Notes under the pieces: generated by a model
Seen by the model: the letters and a program-made list of their open reading frames with translations, nothing else
Databases searched by the model: none
Told to the model about the DNA's origin: nothing
In this document: piece after piece, positions 33,061 through 44,417 of the stretch
How positions within the stretch are numbered: position 1 is the stretch's first letter
How the letters are laid out: every line of letters starts with the position of its first letter
Translations under genes and position numbers: made by a program
NCBI GenBank assembly: GCA_014529385.2
Contig: CM043969.1
Location: 71,024,176-71,088,175, forward strand
From: Adiantum capillus-veneris
Lineage: Eukaryota > Streptophyta > Polypodiopsida > Polypodiales > Pteridaceae
Direction of reading: 5' to 3'
Length of the DNA stretch: 64,000 bases

Positions 33061-33441
33061 CAATGCTTACAATGCTTCTCTAGAGTAAGAAAATGTACAA
33101 ATGTTTAAAATAAACAAAGTTTTTGTCTTATAAGACTCTCTTTTCTTTCTTGTGCATAAATGTGAAGTAGTATGCATGCATAGAATCAAGTTTGCGGAGA
33201 CGACGTCTCCCAAACACCAAGTTGAGCTTGTCACTCTACTAATGAAGATTGATAGGACTAATGTGTAGAAATGCGTGCGGTAGCTTAGTCTCTCAAGTGC
33301 CAAATGGACTAGTCACCCATCCTGGAACGATGTCGTAGGGTAACATAGGGATCCTCTACCCTCTAGAAAAAGGACTAATGAATAGGACTTATCTTCTCTA
33401 ACCCATAGTCGAGGACGGCTATGATCTCAAGAGAGAGGTAA
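33061..33441 (+). other. F2a 3' untranslated region and polypurine tract
   Basis: Non-coding stretch matching 53719-54140 of F2b in inverse orientation (AACACCAAGTTGAGCTTGTCACTCTAC). It ends in CAAGAGAGAGGTAA, the polypurine tract. Confidence 0.8.
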
Positions 33442-34706
33442 TTTCATAATAACTAATATCTAATTCTCCTAAATGATTTTCTCATGTTAAACTGATCATT
33501 TAATATGGGAAAGTGCCAGGGGAGACAAGGCTAGAATATTGGTTAAGCTAGCAGACCGGCCACAGTAGGGGTCCAAAGGAGAGAAAATAGGGATCCAAAG
33601 GGAAACACTCTTTTAAAACACTTAGAGTAAATGTAGTTTAATTAATTTTAAAACACTTAATAAAAGAACAAATAATAATTAAGATCTCTAGAAAACTATT
33701 GGACAGTCTCCCAAGGGGTCCAATGATCATTCAGCAGTTCATTGGCTTGCCTGATTCCTATTGTCTAGGAGACAAAGGGGTCCAATGAGGGTTTAGTTGC
33801 ATTAATTAATTACCTAAATCTCTCACAAACATAAAAGGGGAACACATGTCAGAAGGCTATCACTTATGCTACTTAACTTTCATTGGCTTAATCTAGGAGA
33901 GGTCCAATGAGGTGCTAGCAAGAGTAATTAGCAACAAGGGTCGTACAAGAGAGAGAGGGGGCTGAATTTCTCAAGTCATAATTCCACACATACTCACACT
34001 AGCTCATGTGTGAAGAAAGAAGATTCTCTCTCTCTTTCTCAAGATTTAATGGAAAGATTATCACCTACTCCAAGCTTGTGAGAAGGGAGGCCTACACCAA
34101 TAACTCTTGGCTTTGTGATTCAAATCCAACCAAGAGCCAAGCTTCAATGCATGCTCATCTCCTCTACCATGCAATTACTAAGCTATGCTACGCTAATATG
34201 AGTGATTATGTGAGGAGATGTACATCTTTCACGTGAGACTATTCCTTCTTCCTCTCAATCTACTCTCATACCCACTAGCTCTCACCATCTTTGAAGGTGT
34301 GTGAGGTCTTGGGTTTGAGTTTGTGAGGGAATTGATGTTGTGATTTATAAGTGTTTTGCTTACTGCTTGAAGCTTCCATCTTCATTGCACTAGCTAGTTA
34401 TTGAAGGAACACAAAGAACTGTATTGTAGAATGTCTCTCTTGATAGGGGGAGACCTATAATACAAAGCCTTTTGGAGGGGAGACCGGATCCATATAAATC
34501 CGGTCCTCAATTGCTGTCATCAATAGCTTAATTTCTCTCTCTTTTGAAATATTATTCATGCCTATCTAAGTAGGTGTTATACTTTTTGTTGCTCTCTCCA
34601 CCCAAGCACTCTTGCTATGCTCATTAGGAATCTATTCTAATGAAATTCTCACTATGTCTATGCTATTTTCCACTACACACAAGTTACTAGGCCATTAAAT
34701 GTTACA
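33442..34706 (+). repeat. F2a 3' LTR (1265 bp)
   Basis: Starts TTTCATAATAAC (first G of TG mutated) and ends GTTACA. It lacks a block near 33605 that the 5' LTR keeps, and keeps the uninterrupted sites where the hAT and solo LTR sit in the 5' copy. Confidence 0.92.
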
Positions 34707-35030
34707 TCCTAATCTGTGTGCAGCTCTAGACCGAGGTGTGCGGGGATCGGACCTGGCTAGAGAATGTGAGGTTGTTAGAGCTAGCGGCAAATAATTGAAA
34801 GAATGCAATCGGACTTTAAAAGCGCCTTCTGTACTTCAAAATGCAAACAAAAATTAATAAACGAAGTAAAATAATGCAATCAAACTTCAAAAGCGCACAT
34901 AGACTTCAATAGCCTTAATATATATAGTCATGACCAATAAAGACGAGATTATTACCCTGTGGTCCTAATCTTCGTGCACCTCGAGACCGAGGTGTGCGGG
35001 GATCGGACCTGGCTAGAGAATGTGAGGTTG
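34707..35030 (+). repeat. ~240-bp tandem repeat, right part
   Basis: Continues the unit interrupted at 19843, then AATATATATAGTCATGACC at 34917 starts another unit that breaks off at GAGGTTGT, where CACTA sequence begins. Confidence 0.85.
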
Positions 35031-35104
35031 TCATGTAGTTAGTAGTGTGTAGTTATAACAACTAGAGTGCTTTAATTATTTGTTGCATCACTAGTAGATA
35101 AAGT

Positions 35105-37480
35105 ATGGACGATAGGATGGCGTGTCCTTGTGCGCATTGCAAGCATCAGATCTTTCAAAAACAAAAAAATCTACGACCAGCACATATGCAATCACAGTCT
35201 CTTTCCGATAGAGCTACTACAAGACTTGCGTTATTGATCTCATGGTCTAGAGACAATAGATCAAACTCTGCAAGTAGATATTGCTCCAACTAATTCATCC
35301 CAAAGAAGACAATTTTCAAACGAACAACCATTGACTGAGTCCTCCCAACCAATACTTAATGTGGCATTGCAAGAAGTAGAGATGGAGCAGATGTTAGATG
35401 TGTTCTTTGACATGGATCCCATCATTCAAAACATAGAATACGACAACATTCAACACAATACTGCGGACCAACCTCAGCCATCCCGTACATATCGCCGGCA
35501 TGATATCAACAATAAAGAGGATGAGATGATGCAAAATCTTACACGTATGACGCTTTACAATGGTGCAAAAATATATGCTCTTCATACCGTGTTGGAAATG
35601 CTTAATTTGCGGTCTGTCTAAGAGTGGTCAGATGCCTCAATCACAGAGCTTTCAAGGTAAATACATTGTATCCTAAGCATGATAAAGTGCAAATTACAGT
35701 TCAATAATGTGATCAAGGGACTGACTTGTTCATGTAACGACAGGTTGCTCAACGAGCAAATCTTGCCAGAAGGGAATCATATGCCTCGTACCCATCCAGT
35801 CGCTAAAAATATTCTTACTAATTTGGGTATGGATTATCACAAAATACATGCATGTCCTAATGATTGTATACTTTTTTGCAATGAGTATGCAAATTTGGAG
35901 CAGTGTCCCAATTGTGGATCAAACACGTATAAAGAGGACACACAAGGAAAGTTTATCCCTGCAAAGGTCCTTTGACACTTTCCTATCATTCCAAGGATAA
36001 AGAGTGATGACATGGCAATCAAATACTAGATCAACTGATGATGTGATGCGGGTATCTGCTAACTCTCGTGCATGGAAGCACATAGAGGAAATTTATCCTA
36101 CATTTAAGAACAAACCTCGATGTATCCGCTTTGGTTTGGCAATGGACGGAGTAAACCCATTCGGATTACAGAGTTCATCATGGAGCACGTGGTCTATTTG
36201 TCTAGTTAATTATAACCTTCCACCATGGCTAGCTATCAAGAAGGGCCATCTGTTGCTGTCAATGTTTGTCCCAGGAAAGTACAAAGCAAAGAACATGGAC
36301 ATCTATCTAGCATGACTTATAGAGGAGCCCCAAATCTTGTGGAGAGGTATCGATGTGGTTGATATGTCCCAACCAATCGGACGACAAAATCTACATGTAC
36401 AAGGCATTAAATGTGGACCATGCACGATTGACTAGGCTTCGATGAGTGCTCAGGTAAGTGCCTTTGAAACCCTCGCACATGTCATGTTATTCTTGGTTTT
36501 GCCAACGCTTTTATATTTTAATTTTGTGACGTTTCAAGCTTGAGTTACTCGGGCAATCATGCATGTCCAAAATGTGGTCCTCGACTTGGCTTCTGTTGCT
36601 CTGAGAATTTGAGCAAGACAATTTACGAGGAGCATGACAGATTTTTTCATGAAGGACATGAGCTATGTGGACCAAATATATGCAAACATGACATGCATCC
36701 ACTGGAAGTGACTGATTGGAAAAACATGTGACTGAAGAGGGGAGATTTCATGCCACCTGGAATGAAAAGACTTTCTATTTTCCATGAACTCTTGTACTAG
36801 AGTGACTTGCTTATTAATCATTTGCTCGACCCAATGCACATCTTCAAGAATGTGGGGGAGATCATATGAAAAACCATCACTGAAAAAAGGGAGAGTAAGT
36901 CCCAAAGAGATGACTTGCAGGCTGTGGGTCGAATGCCAGAGATGTGGCCTCGACTTAAACCCAACGAGAAGTTTTCTATACCAAAAGACTTAGGGGTTTT
37001 GAGTCGTGCAGAAGAGCAAGTGAAGAAGACTATATCTTCATTCAAGACTCCCACTAGGTGCATGCAATGTTTGAAAACGGCTTTTACGAGAGATGACAAT
37101 CTCAGTGGTTCTTAAGTCCCACGATTGGCACAAATTTTTACAGTTTATCTTACCAATTTTCATAAAGGATTTTTTGATAGATGACATTAGAAGAAAAATC
37201 TACAAAACCAGTGAGTTGGTGCGTTGGATCAATTCAAAAGAGATAAGAAAAGACAACATTGATGCAGCCCGCTTAAATGCTATTGAAGCAGTGTGCATGG
37301 TGGAGAAGTACTTTCCAACAAACATTCTTACCATCCAAATGCATGTACTTGTGCATGTGGTTGATGAAGTTGAAATTGTTGGGATAGTCCAGGTGGATGT
37401 TCTTCTTGGAAAGCTTTATAAAGATTTTAAAGGGGTTCGTTCGTCAAAGGGCTCACCCCAATGGTAGCATGGCTTAAGGA
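35105..37480 (+). pseudogene. TNP2-like CACTA transposase (Transposase_21 type)
   Basis: Broken into several frames. Recognisable in order: N-terminal CPCAHCKH, MDYHKIHACPNDCILF and CPNCGS, a segment like VL.HFPIIPRI (35965), RFGLAMDGVNPFGLQSSSWSTW and YNLPPWLAIKKGH (with the Asp of the DGxNPF motif kept), YSGNHACPKCG, then LKSHDWHKFLQFILPIFIKDF and IEAVCMVEKYFP. These match the usual TNP2 order. Stop codons and frameshifts occur throughout (35976, 36315, 36729). A plant intron with donor CAG|GTAAGTG at 36453 and acceptor near 36539 seems kept. Function lost. Confidence 0.85.
36454..36539 (+). other. Probable intron in TNP2-like gene
   Basis: Donor CAG|GTAAGTG, T-rich body, acceptor TGACGTTTCAAG; sequence on either side belongs to neighbouring parts of the TNP2 protein (YSGNHACPKCG right after it). 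Confidence 0.5.
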
Positions 37481-37549
37481 TGGCTTGTACAAGAGTCTCT
37501 TGTCCTCATCAATGTATTTTTTGTCTCAATTGATCCAGAGATTCCCCGA

Positions 37550-38460
37550 ATGTGGACTACTGAGGTCAATGCAAAGGTGACAGGGGACAACCCGCAGGGA
37601 CAAGGCCTCGTTAGGAAGATGGACATCACAATGCAAGAAAAGGTTATGAGATTTTTCCTTCTCAACTCAGACATCATGCAAAAGTGGCTAGAGAGGTACG
37701 AAGGGGAAAAGCAACAACGCTTGATAGATCGCCTACAATTTAAGCGCAATGGTGCCACTAGAAACCTTTCTTTTCCAGATTATCTTCAAAAATAGCGTGA
37801 CTTTCCACCTGAGCGGTGCTTAGATGAGACAATCTCAGAGGCAAAGAGGAATGGAGTGTTGATTACTGAAGAGGAAGAGGAGATGTCAAGGGGTTGCGAT
37901 TGGCATGTATATTTTCACAACTTCATTTTCAAGCTCCACAAGAGATCATTACTTTAATAACTTTAAGTCTGTTTCATTTTTGTGGTTGTAGTATCACAAA
38001 TATGAAGCTTTGTGGTCGCATGAGAACACTTCAGAGTGCAACGGATCAACGAACAACGGGTCACTTTCGACAGTGGTGTTAGGGAAAGCCAAGAAAGTAG
38101 GAGTAGTGCCAGGGATAAGATCACAGAGAGTAGCCGGCTAGAATACTTTGGCTACAACCAAGACATCTTGAAGATCAACTTTAGAAAGTTTGGTAATTTT
38201 TATCTTTGATGTCAAGTGGTTCAAAGTTATTACCAGCGGCCCTGATGCAACTGTGCACAAAAACAAGACTGGATTGATTCAAGCGAACTCTAGGCGGGTG
38301 TGGACAGATGCGTGGGATACGTTTGTACTTCCGGAGCATTGTGAACAAGTTGTGTTCACACTAGATCCACTGTGGAGAGAAAATGATGAAAATGATCCGT
38401 CTTAACCGCGCTGGCTCTATGTTGTTCAAGTTTCTCCAAGGAGCAAGCAAATGTGTGAAG
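37550..38460 (+). pseudogene. CACTA transposase C-terminal part (DUF4216-like)
   Basis: Frame 37550-37795 is of unclear homology. The stretch 38160-38450 (NFYLFDVKWFKV-type segment, then RRVWTDAWDTFVLPEHCEQVVFTLDPLW and YVVQVSPRSKQM) resembles DUF4216, often fused to TNP2 in plant CACTA elements. It is followed by an acidic tail frame (38451-38717) rich in Glu and Asp. Stops at 38080 and 38403. Confidence 0.65.
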
Positions 38461-38872
38461 TATTGGACATTGAGGTTGAAGAGGTGATTCATGAACAAAG
38501 TGCAGGGCCCACGGATGATATAAGTTTGGATTTTGAGATGGAGGTCAGTGGTGAGCATATGCCTGAACCTAGAGTTAAAGTGTCAAATAGTGAAGCTGAT
38601 ATAGAGAGCGACGAAGAAGTAGGGTTTGATGACGAAGATACAGAAGTACAGATTGAGATAGACATCTTTGGTACATCAGATCTCATAGAAGACGAGAGAT
38701 TAACTAATGATTTTTGATAGGAACTCTTTTGTAAAACTCTTTTTATTAGTCTACAATACACTCTAGATTCATTCATTTGTGTTGGTGATTCGTTAAGGTG
38801 GTTATTTGTATTGATTAAGTGTTTCTTCTGTAAACTAACGTATTTGTGGGTGTTATTTATGTGTTTGTAGCC

Positions 38873-38914
38873 ATGGCCGATGACGATGAGCCATACTCTC
38901 CTAGTTTTAGTTTT
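38873..38914 (+). pseudogene. CACTA second gene, first coding piece
   Basis: ATG in good context (CCATGGCC) right after a possible acceptor TGTGTTTGTAG: MADDDEPYSPSFSF, cut by the copia insertion inside the last codons. The frame continues in the same phase at 44418 once the element and one GTTTT copy are set aside. Confidence 0.6.
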
Positions 38915-39629
38915 TGTTAGAAAATAAGACGTAGCTAAATAGATAATTGAGTAGATTACTTAATGGAGAGAGACAGATTTATATACACGAGATTATAGAG
39001 TAGAGAGAGAGAGAGAGTACACACGATATACGTGGTTCACCCAATGTGGGCTACGTCCACGGGAAAGCAGCCACTCAATGGCTTTAGTACTTCAAAACAA
39101 GAAGTAGTTTACAAAGGGATTATACCCTTAATGGAGCTCCCACCTTGCTTCACTCTCACCACCTCACACTCACCTTGTTGCATCAACTTCACACTATGAA
39201 ATGTGTGTAGAAATGGCCTCCTTTTATAGGCCAAAAGGGCTGCCCTCTCTTATGAGAGACAGCCATGTGTAGCCGCCCTTGTGCGAATAAGTCCAAATCG
39301 GACCCTCCAATCCGCCCATGTGTGGCCGCCCTTGAGAAGACAAGTCCGCTTTTGAATTCGGCCACCGGCCACCGGCCATTGACTTCCGACCACTGGCCAA
39401 CCGACCGGTTGTTTTCCGACCACTTTCCGGCCGCCGTCCCGGCCGCCGTCCGGCCATAATATTCCCCCGAGGCCTCTAAAGTTGCCCTTGATTCTTGTCC
39501 GTGAAAATTTTGGTTTTCACTGAGTGATTTTCCTTCACGCACGATGGATTCTCCTCATAATGGGGGCCTTACAAATTTGCGCTTTTACCACAGAAAATTA
39601 CAAGGGTAAATCAGGCTCCATACTTAACA
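38915..39629 (-). repeat. Copia LTR (3' LTR of the element), 715 bp
   Basis: TG...CA ends; carries a short (GA)n and a GC-rich stretch of CCACCGGCCACCGGCCATTGAC units. Next to it on the inside is AGTGGGAGAT (on -), the polypurine tract. Confidence 0.95.
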
Positions 39630-39686
39630 ATCTCCCACTTGGAGACTGATCTCCAAACCAAACCTGTGACTGCTTTCCATTCTGGC

Positions 39687-40277
39687 TTCTTATCCTTGAA
39701 TGCCGATTGAAGATGAGCAAAAGCTCAACTTCTCCTTGTTGACCACCTTTGTAAACATGTCTGCAGGATTTTCACTTGTATGCACCTTTCCTAGCTTTAG
39801 TTGTCCCTCTTCCAAAAGAGTGCGTATGAAATGATATCTCACCTCAATGTGCTTTGTCCTTGAATGAAAGGCTGAGTTCTTTGCAAGATGGATAGCGCTT
39901 TGGCTATCACTGTACAAGACACAATTGTCTTGTTTGAATCCAAGCTCTTCTAAGAATCTGTGAAGCCACAGAATTTCTTTGCTTGCCTCCGTCATTGCTA
40001 CATACTCTGCTTCCGTGGTAGAAAGTGAAACCACTTTCTGCAGCTTTGAAGCCCAGCTTACTGTTGTGCCTCCAACCGTGAACACATAGCCAGTAGTGCT
40101 CCTTCGAGTATCTTTGTCACCTGCCATATCTGCATCAACATACCCTTCTAGAAAAATATCAGTTCCTCCAAAATACAAAGCATTTGTTGTTGTCCCTTTT
40201 AGATACCTAAGTATCCACTTCACAGCTTGCCAATGCTCTTTACCTGGGTTGTCCATGAACCTACTCACAAATCCCAC
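39687..40277 (-). pseudogene. Copia RNase H
   Basis: YLKGTTTNALYFGG, then the RNase H acidic residues in GYVDADMAGD, STTEAEYVAM and YSDSQSAIHLAKN; ends NPADMFTKVV, the usual copia C-terminus. Intact within itself but separated from RT by frameshifts at ~40265-40470. Confidence 0.9.
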
Positions 40278-42707
40278 TGCATGTGCAATGTCTGGCCTTG
40301 TCCAGCCATAGCATACATTAGAGAACCTACCACTGCAACATATGGAACTTTAGACATATAGGCTATCTCCTCTTGTGTCTTTGGACACATATCCTTCGTT
40401 AGTTTAAAATGACCAGCCAAAGGTGTAGAAACTGGTTTTGCATTTTGCATTGCAAACCTTTCTAGTACCTTCTTGAGATAGCTTTATTGTCTTCTTCGTC
40501 CTGTCCCTTGATATTTTCATACCAAGTATCCTCTTTGCAGCACCTAAATCTTTCATTGAAAAAGATTTGGACAGCTCCTCTTTTAGGTCTTTGATGTCCT
40601 GCATGTTAGCACTTGCAATCAACATGTCATCAACATACAACATTAAGATGATGAATTTCCCATCTCCCAAATTCTCCGTGTAGACGCAGTGATCCGAGTT
40701 GCATCTTGTGAATCCATGATCCAACATCCATCGATCAAACTTCAAGTACCATTGTCTTGATGCTTGCTTTAAACCATACAAGCTCTTCTTTAATCTGCAA
40801 ACCATTTTCTCCTTACCTTTTACTTCATACCCCTTTGGTTGAAGCATGTAGATTTCCTCCTCTAAGTCACCGTGAGGGAATGCCGTATTTACATCCATTT
40901 GCTTGAGATTTAGATCATGAGCAGCCACAAGGCTTAAGACAAGCCTAATTGAGTTCATTTTTACAACAGGAGAAAATATTTCATTGAAGTCAATACCTTT
41001 CTTTTGAGAAAAACCTTTTACCACAAGCCTAAACTTGTACCTTTTCTTCCCACATTCTTCTTCCTTTAGCTTGTACACCCATTTGTTTTGAAGTGCCCGT
41101 TTACCTTTAGGCAACTCAACCAACTCCCATGTTTGGTTGCGATGTAGTGAGTCCATCTCCACTTGCATGCTCTTCGTCCATTCTTCTTTGGATTCATGTT
41201 GCATAGCTTCTTCATATGATTCCGGCTCTCCAGAATCTGAGATCAAGAGATGGTTGAAGAAAGGAACAAACCTTTCTGGAGGTCTACTTGCTCTTGTAGA
41301 TCTTCGGGGAATAGGTTGAGGCTCCTCATTTGGTTGACGTTGTTGCACATTGTCACCGTTTGCAGTCCTTGAGTCTTCACCGTCCTCAAGCTCCATGTAC
41401 TCATCACCTGTTTCTTTTGTTTGTTTTCTTTCCAAGTAATCTTTGTACATATTTTGTTCGTTAAAAATTACATCCCTACTCCTTAAGATTTTACCATCTT
41501 TAGGATTCCATAGGCGATACCCAAAGTCTCCTTCTCCATAGCCAATGAAGAAACACTTTTTGGACTTTGCATCTAACTTTGATCTTAGGCTTCTATCTAT
41601 GTGCATGAAAGCCTCACACCCAAACACTTTGAGAAATGCATAATTCACCGGTTTACCTGTCCATGCCTCTTTTGGAACTCCCCCATCCAATGCCGTTGAG
41701 GGTGACCGATTGATTAAGTACACAGATGTACTTACAGCTTCCGCCCAAAGCTCAAGCGGTAGGCCTGCATGTAGCCGCATGCTTCGTGCTCGTTCCATGA
41801 TTGTCCTGTTCATCCTTTCCGAAATCCCATTTTGTTGAGGTGTCCTTGGGGTTGTCCTTTGCCTCCGAATGCCATTGCTAGCACAAAAGCTTTCAAAAGC
41901 TTGGCTGCAATATTCGCCTCCATTGTCAGATCTAAGGCATTTAACCTTGGTACCTGTTTCATTCTCCACAAAGGCTTTCCACCTTTGAAATATGAAAAAT
42001 ACATCGGATTTATTCTTCATGACATAAACCCATGTTTTTCTAGTCGCATCGTCTATGAATGTTACATAGTACAATGAGCCACCAAGTGATGGTGTACTTG
42101 TAGGACCCCAAACATCAGAATGAACCAACTCAAGTTTTTTATTTTTTCTTTCATTTCCTGAATTTTGAAATTTTACCCTCTTTTGTTTACCATAAACACA
42201 ATCTTCAAAGAACTCTAAGTCCACTTCTTTCAAACCTGGTAGAAGCTTCTTTGTTTGAAGGATTTGCATTCCTTTGGCACTCATATGCCCAAGTCGGTAG
42301 TGCCACACCGCACTGTCAACTTCTGTAGTTGTTGCACAAGCTGAAGGTTGCATGCTAACAGTACACAAGTAAAGTGTACCGACTTTTTCACCCTTGGCAA
42401 CCACCAAAGATCCCTTTGAGATCTTCCACCGTTTGTTTCCGAATGCAATGTTGTGACCTTCATCGTCCAATTGTCCTGTAGAGATCAAATTTTTGCGAAG
42501 AGAAGGAACATGCCTAACATCTTTAAGCTTCCATTCATTTTCGTTAGCAGTTTTGACAGAAACTGTACCTTTGCCGACAATCTCACAAGCTTCATCATCT
42601 CCCAAGTATACATACCCAAAATTACCTTTGGTGTAGTCTTGGAAATGTTGCTTGTGTGGTGTCGCATGGAATAAAGCCCCGAAATTTACTATCCAGGAAT
42701 TAGACAC
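40278..42707 (-). pseudogene. Copia protease-integrase-reverse transcriptase
   Basis: Main frame 42707-40404, 767 codons, plus a short frame (40450-40265, NAKPVSTPL...GSLMYAMA). Order: protease start, with the active site DSG changed to NFG (SWIVNFGALFHAT); GAG-pre-integrase (WHYRLGHMSAKGM); integrase core with D (HSDVWGP), D (RSDNGGEY) and E (NGISERMNRT); RT with NKWVYKLK, QMDVNTAFPHGDL and YVDD at ~40635. Frameshift near 40470. Close to Tork/TNT1-like elements by motif. Not functional because of the protease change and frame break. Confidence 0.93.
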
Positions 42708-42716
42708 ATTGTCTAA

Positions 42717-43556
42717 TCAGAGAATTAGAGCATCTTGCTCTACTTTACCTGCCACATTGGCCTCCGATGTTGGCTTGTTGTCTTGAGACTCCGTCTCCTT
42801 CTTCTTCTTGGACCAGCAATCCTTCTTGACGTGGCCCTTCTTGCCGCAGTTCCAACATTCAAGAACTGACTTTGTGCGTGACTTGCTCCGCCTTGAGCGA
42901 TCCCGACCCTTTTGGTTTTTGAATCTCTCCTTAAGCCTTCCTCTTGTTTCCACTGATAGTGCAATACTTGATGATTCTCCTGTGCTTCTCCTTCGCATTT
43001 CCTCGCTTAGGAGAACACCCACAACATCATCAAACTTAAGAGTATTTGTGCCAGAGATAGAATTACTTACAGCCATCACAAAGCTGTCCCAACTATCCGG
43101 TAGAAATGATAGTATAAGGAGAGCTCGCACTTCATCATCGAAATTGATTTTCACTGATCGAAGTTGACTTATGTTTGTGTTAAAGTCATTTAGGTGTTCT
43201 GCAACTGAACCATTCTCTGCCATCTTTAGATTGAACAAGCGCTTCATAAGAAATACCTTATTGGATGCCGATGGTTTCTCGTAGAAGTCGTCAAGTGACT
43301 TTATCAAGTCCTCCGTGGTCTTCATCTCCGAAACATTGAAGGCCACCGTTGACGCCAAGCTTAACCGGATTGTTCCCAGTGCCTTTCGATCAAGGACAAT
43401 CCATGCTTCATCTGCCATTGTTGCGGGCTTCTTCGCATGACCGCCTAGTGGCAAATAGAGGTCCTTCTGGTAGAGATAGTCTTCAATCTGCATCTTCCAA
43501 TGTTGGTACTTTTTGACGTTGAACTTCTCAATCTTGAGCTTCCCTTCCTCCGCCAT
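42717..43556 (-). CDS. Copia gag
   Basis: 280 codons from ATG 43556 (MAEEGKLKIEKFN) to TGA at 42717. UBN2/Retrotran_gag-type body (YLYQKDLYLPLGG, KVFLMKRLFNLKMAE, LLILSFLPDSWDSF) and a CCHC knuckle CWNCGKKGHVKKDC near 42830. The TGA lies just before the protease; in related elements gag and pol are usually one frame, so it is probably a nonsense mutation. Confidence 0.88.
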   Translation of the reverse strand: MAEEGKLKIEKFNVKKYQHWKMQIEDYLYQKDLYLPLGGHAKKPATMADEAWIVLDRKALGTIRLSLASTVAFNVSEMKTTEDLIKSLDDFYEKPSASNKVFLMKRLFNLKMAENGSVAEHLNDFNTNISQLRSVKINFDDEVRALLILSFLPDSWDSFVMAVSNSISGTNTLKFDDVVGVLLSEEMRRRSTGESSSIALSVETRGRLKERFKNQKGRDRSRRSKSRTKSVLECWNCGKKGHVKKDCWSKKKKETESQDNKPTSEANVAGKVEQDALIL

Positions 43557-43615
43557 AACTCCCACTCAATTCAAGGAATCCTTTCCTTGAGATAATTTAG
43601 CTACGAGCAAACCTT

Positions 43616-43627
43616 GCTCTAATACCA
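43616..43627 (-). other. Copia primer binding site
   Basis: On -: TGGTATTAGAGC beside the 5' LTR; one mismatch to the initiator-Met type. Confidence 0.85.
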
Positions 43628-43629
43628 GT

Positions 43630-44412
43630 TGTTAGAAAATAAGACGTAGCTAAATAGATAATTGAGTAGATTACTTAATGGAGAGAGACAGATTTATATA
43701 CACGAGATTATAGAGTAGAGAGAGAGAGAGAGAGTACACACGATATACGTGGTTCACCCAATGTGGGCTACGTCCACGGGAAAGCAGCCACTCAATGGCT
43801 TTAGTACTTCAAAACAAGAAGTAGTTTACAAAGGGATTATACCCTTAATGGAGCTCCCGCCTTGCTTCACTCTCACCACCTCACACTCACCTTGTTGCAT
43901 CAACTTCACACTATGAAATGTGTGTAGAAATGGCCTCCTTTTATAGGCCAAAAGGGCTGCCCTCTCTTATGAGAGACAGCCATGTGTAGCCGCCCTTGTG
44001 CGAATAAGTCCAAATCGGACCCTCCAATCCGCCCATGTGTGGCCGCCCTTGAGAAGACAAGTCCGCTTTTGAATTCAGCCACCGGCCACCGGCCATTGAC
44101 TTCCGACCACCGGCCACCGGCCATTGACTTCCGACCACCGGCCATCGGCCATTGACTACCGGCCAACCGACCGGTTGTTTTCCGACCACTTTCCGGCCGC
44201 TGTCCGGCCATAATTTTCCGGCGAAAAAAAATATCGAGGGCCTCCGCCCCCGAGGCCTTTAAAGTTGCCCCTGATTCTTGTCCGTGAAAATTTTGGTTTC
44301 CGCTGAGTGATTTTCCTTCATGCACGATGGCTTCTCCTCATAATGGGGGCCTTACAAATGTGCGCATTTACCACAGAAAATTACAAGGGTAAATCAGGCT
44401 CCATAGTTAACA
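43630..44412 (-). repeat. Copia LTR (5' LTR of the element), 783 bp
   Basis: Same ends as 38915-39629 but 68 bp longer: extra CCGACCACCGGCCA units at ~44100-44165 and a block GAAAAAAAATATCGAGGG at ~44221 missing in the other LTR. Confidence 0.95.
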
Positions 44413-44417
44413 GTTTT

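Larger units (their letters stand above)
19844..34706 (+). mobile_element. F2a: Ty3/gypsy chromovirus-like element with nested insertions
   Basis: Full retrotransposon on + strand. The 5' LTR starts TGTCATAATAAC; the 3' LTR ends GTTACA at 34706. Flanks end ...GGTCCT and begin TCCTAATC, a 4-bp TCCT duplication at least, and joining them restores the tandem-repeat phrase GGTCCTAATCTG seen at 19576. Without the two inserted elements it is about 8.4 kb, close to F2b (8.76 kb). Coding regions are heavily decayed and the LTRs differ much more than those of F2b, so it is old. Confidence 0.92.
38915..44412 (-). mobile_element. Ty1/copia retrotransposon, TSD GTTTT
   Basis: 5498 bp, LTRs TGTTAGAAAATAAG...TTAACA at 38915-39629 and 43630-44412, target duplication GTTTT at 38910-38914 and 44413-44417. 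Gag and pol on the - strand in copia order (protease, integrase, RT, RNase H). The LTRs are very similar apart from indels, so the insertion is recent, but the coding region has stops and an altered protease. Confidence 0.96.

Noticed and set aside
39224-39457. Frames with GRRPGRRPESGRK-like runs in copia LTRs
   Set aside because: Produced by the GC-rich CCGGCCACC units in the LTR.
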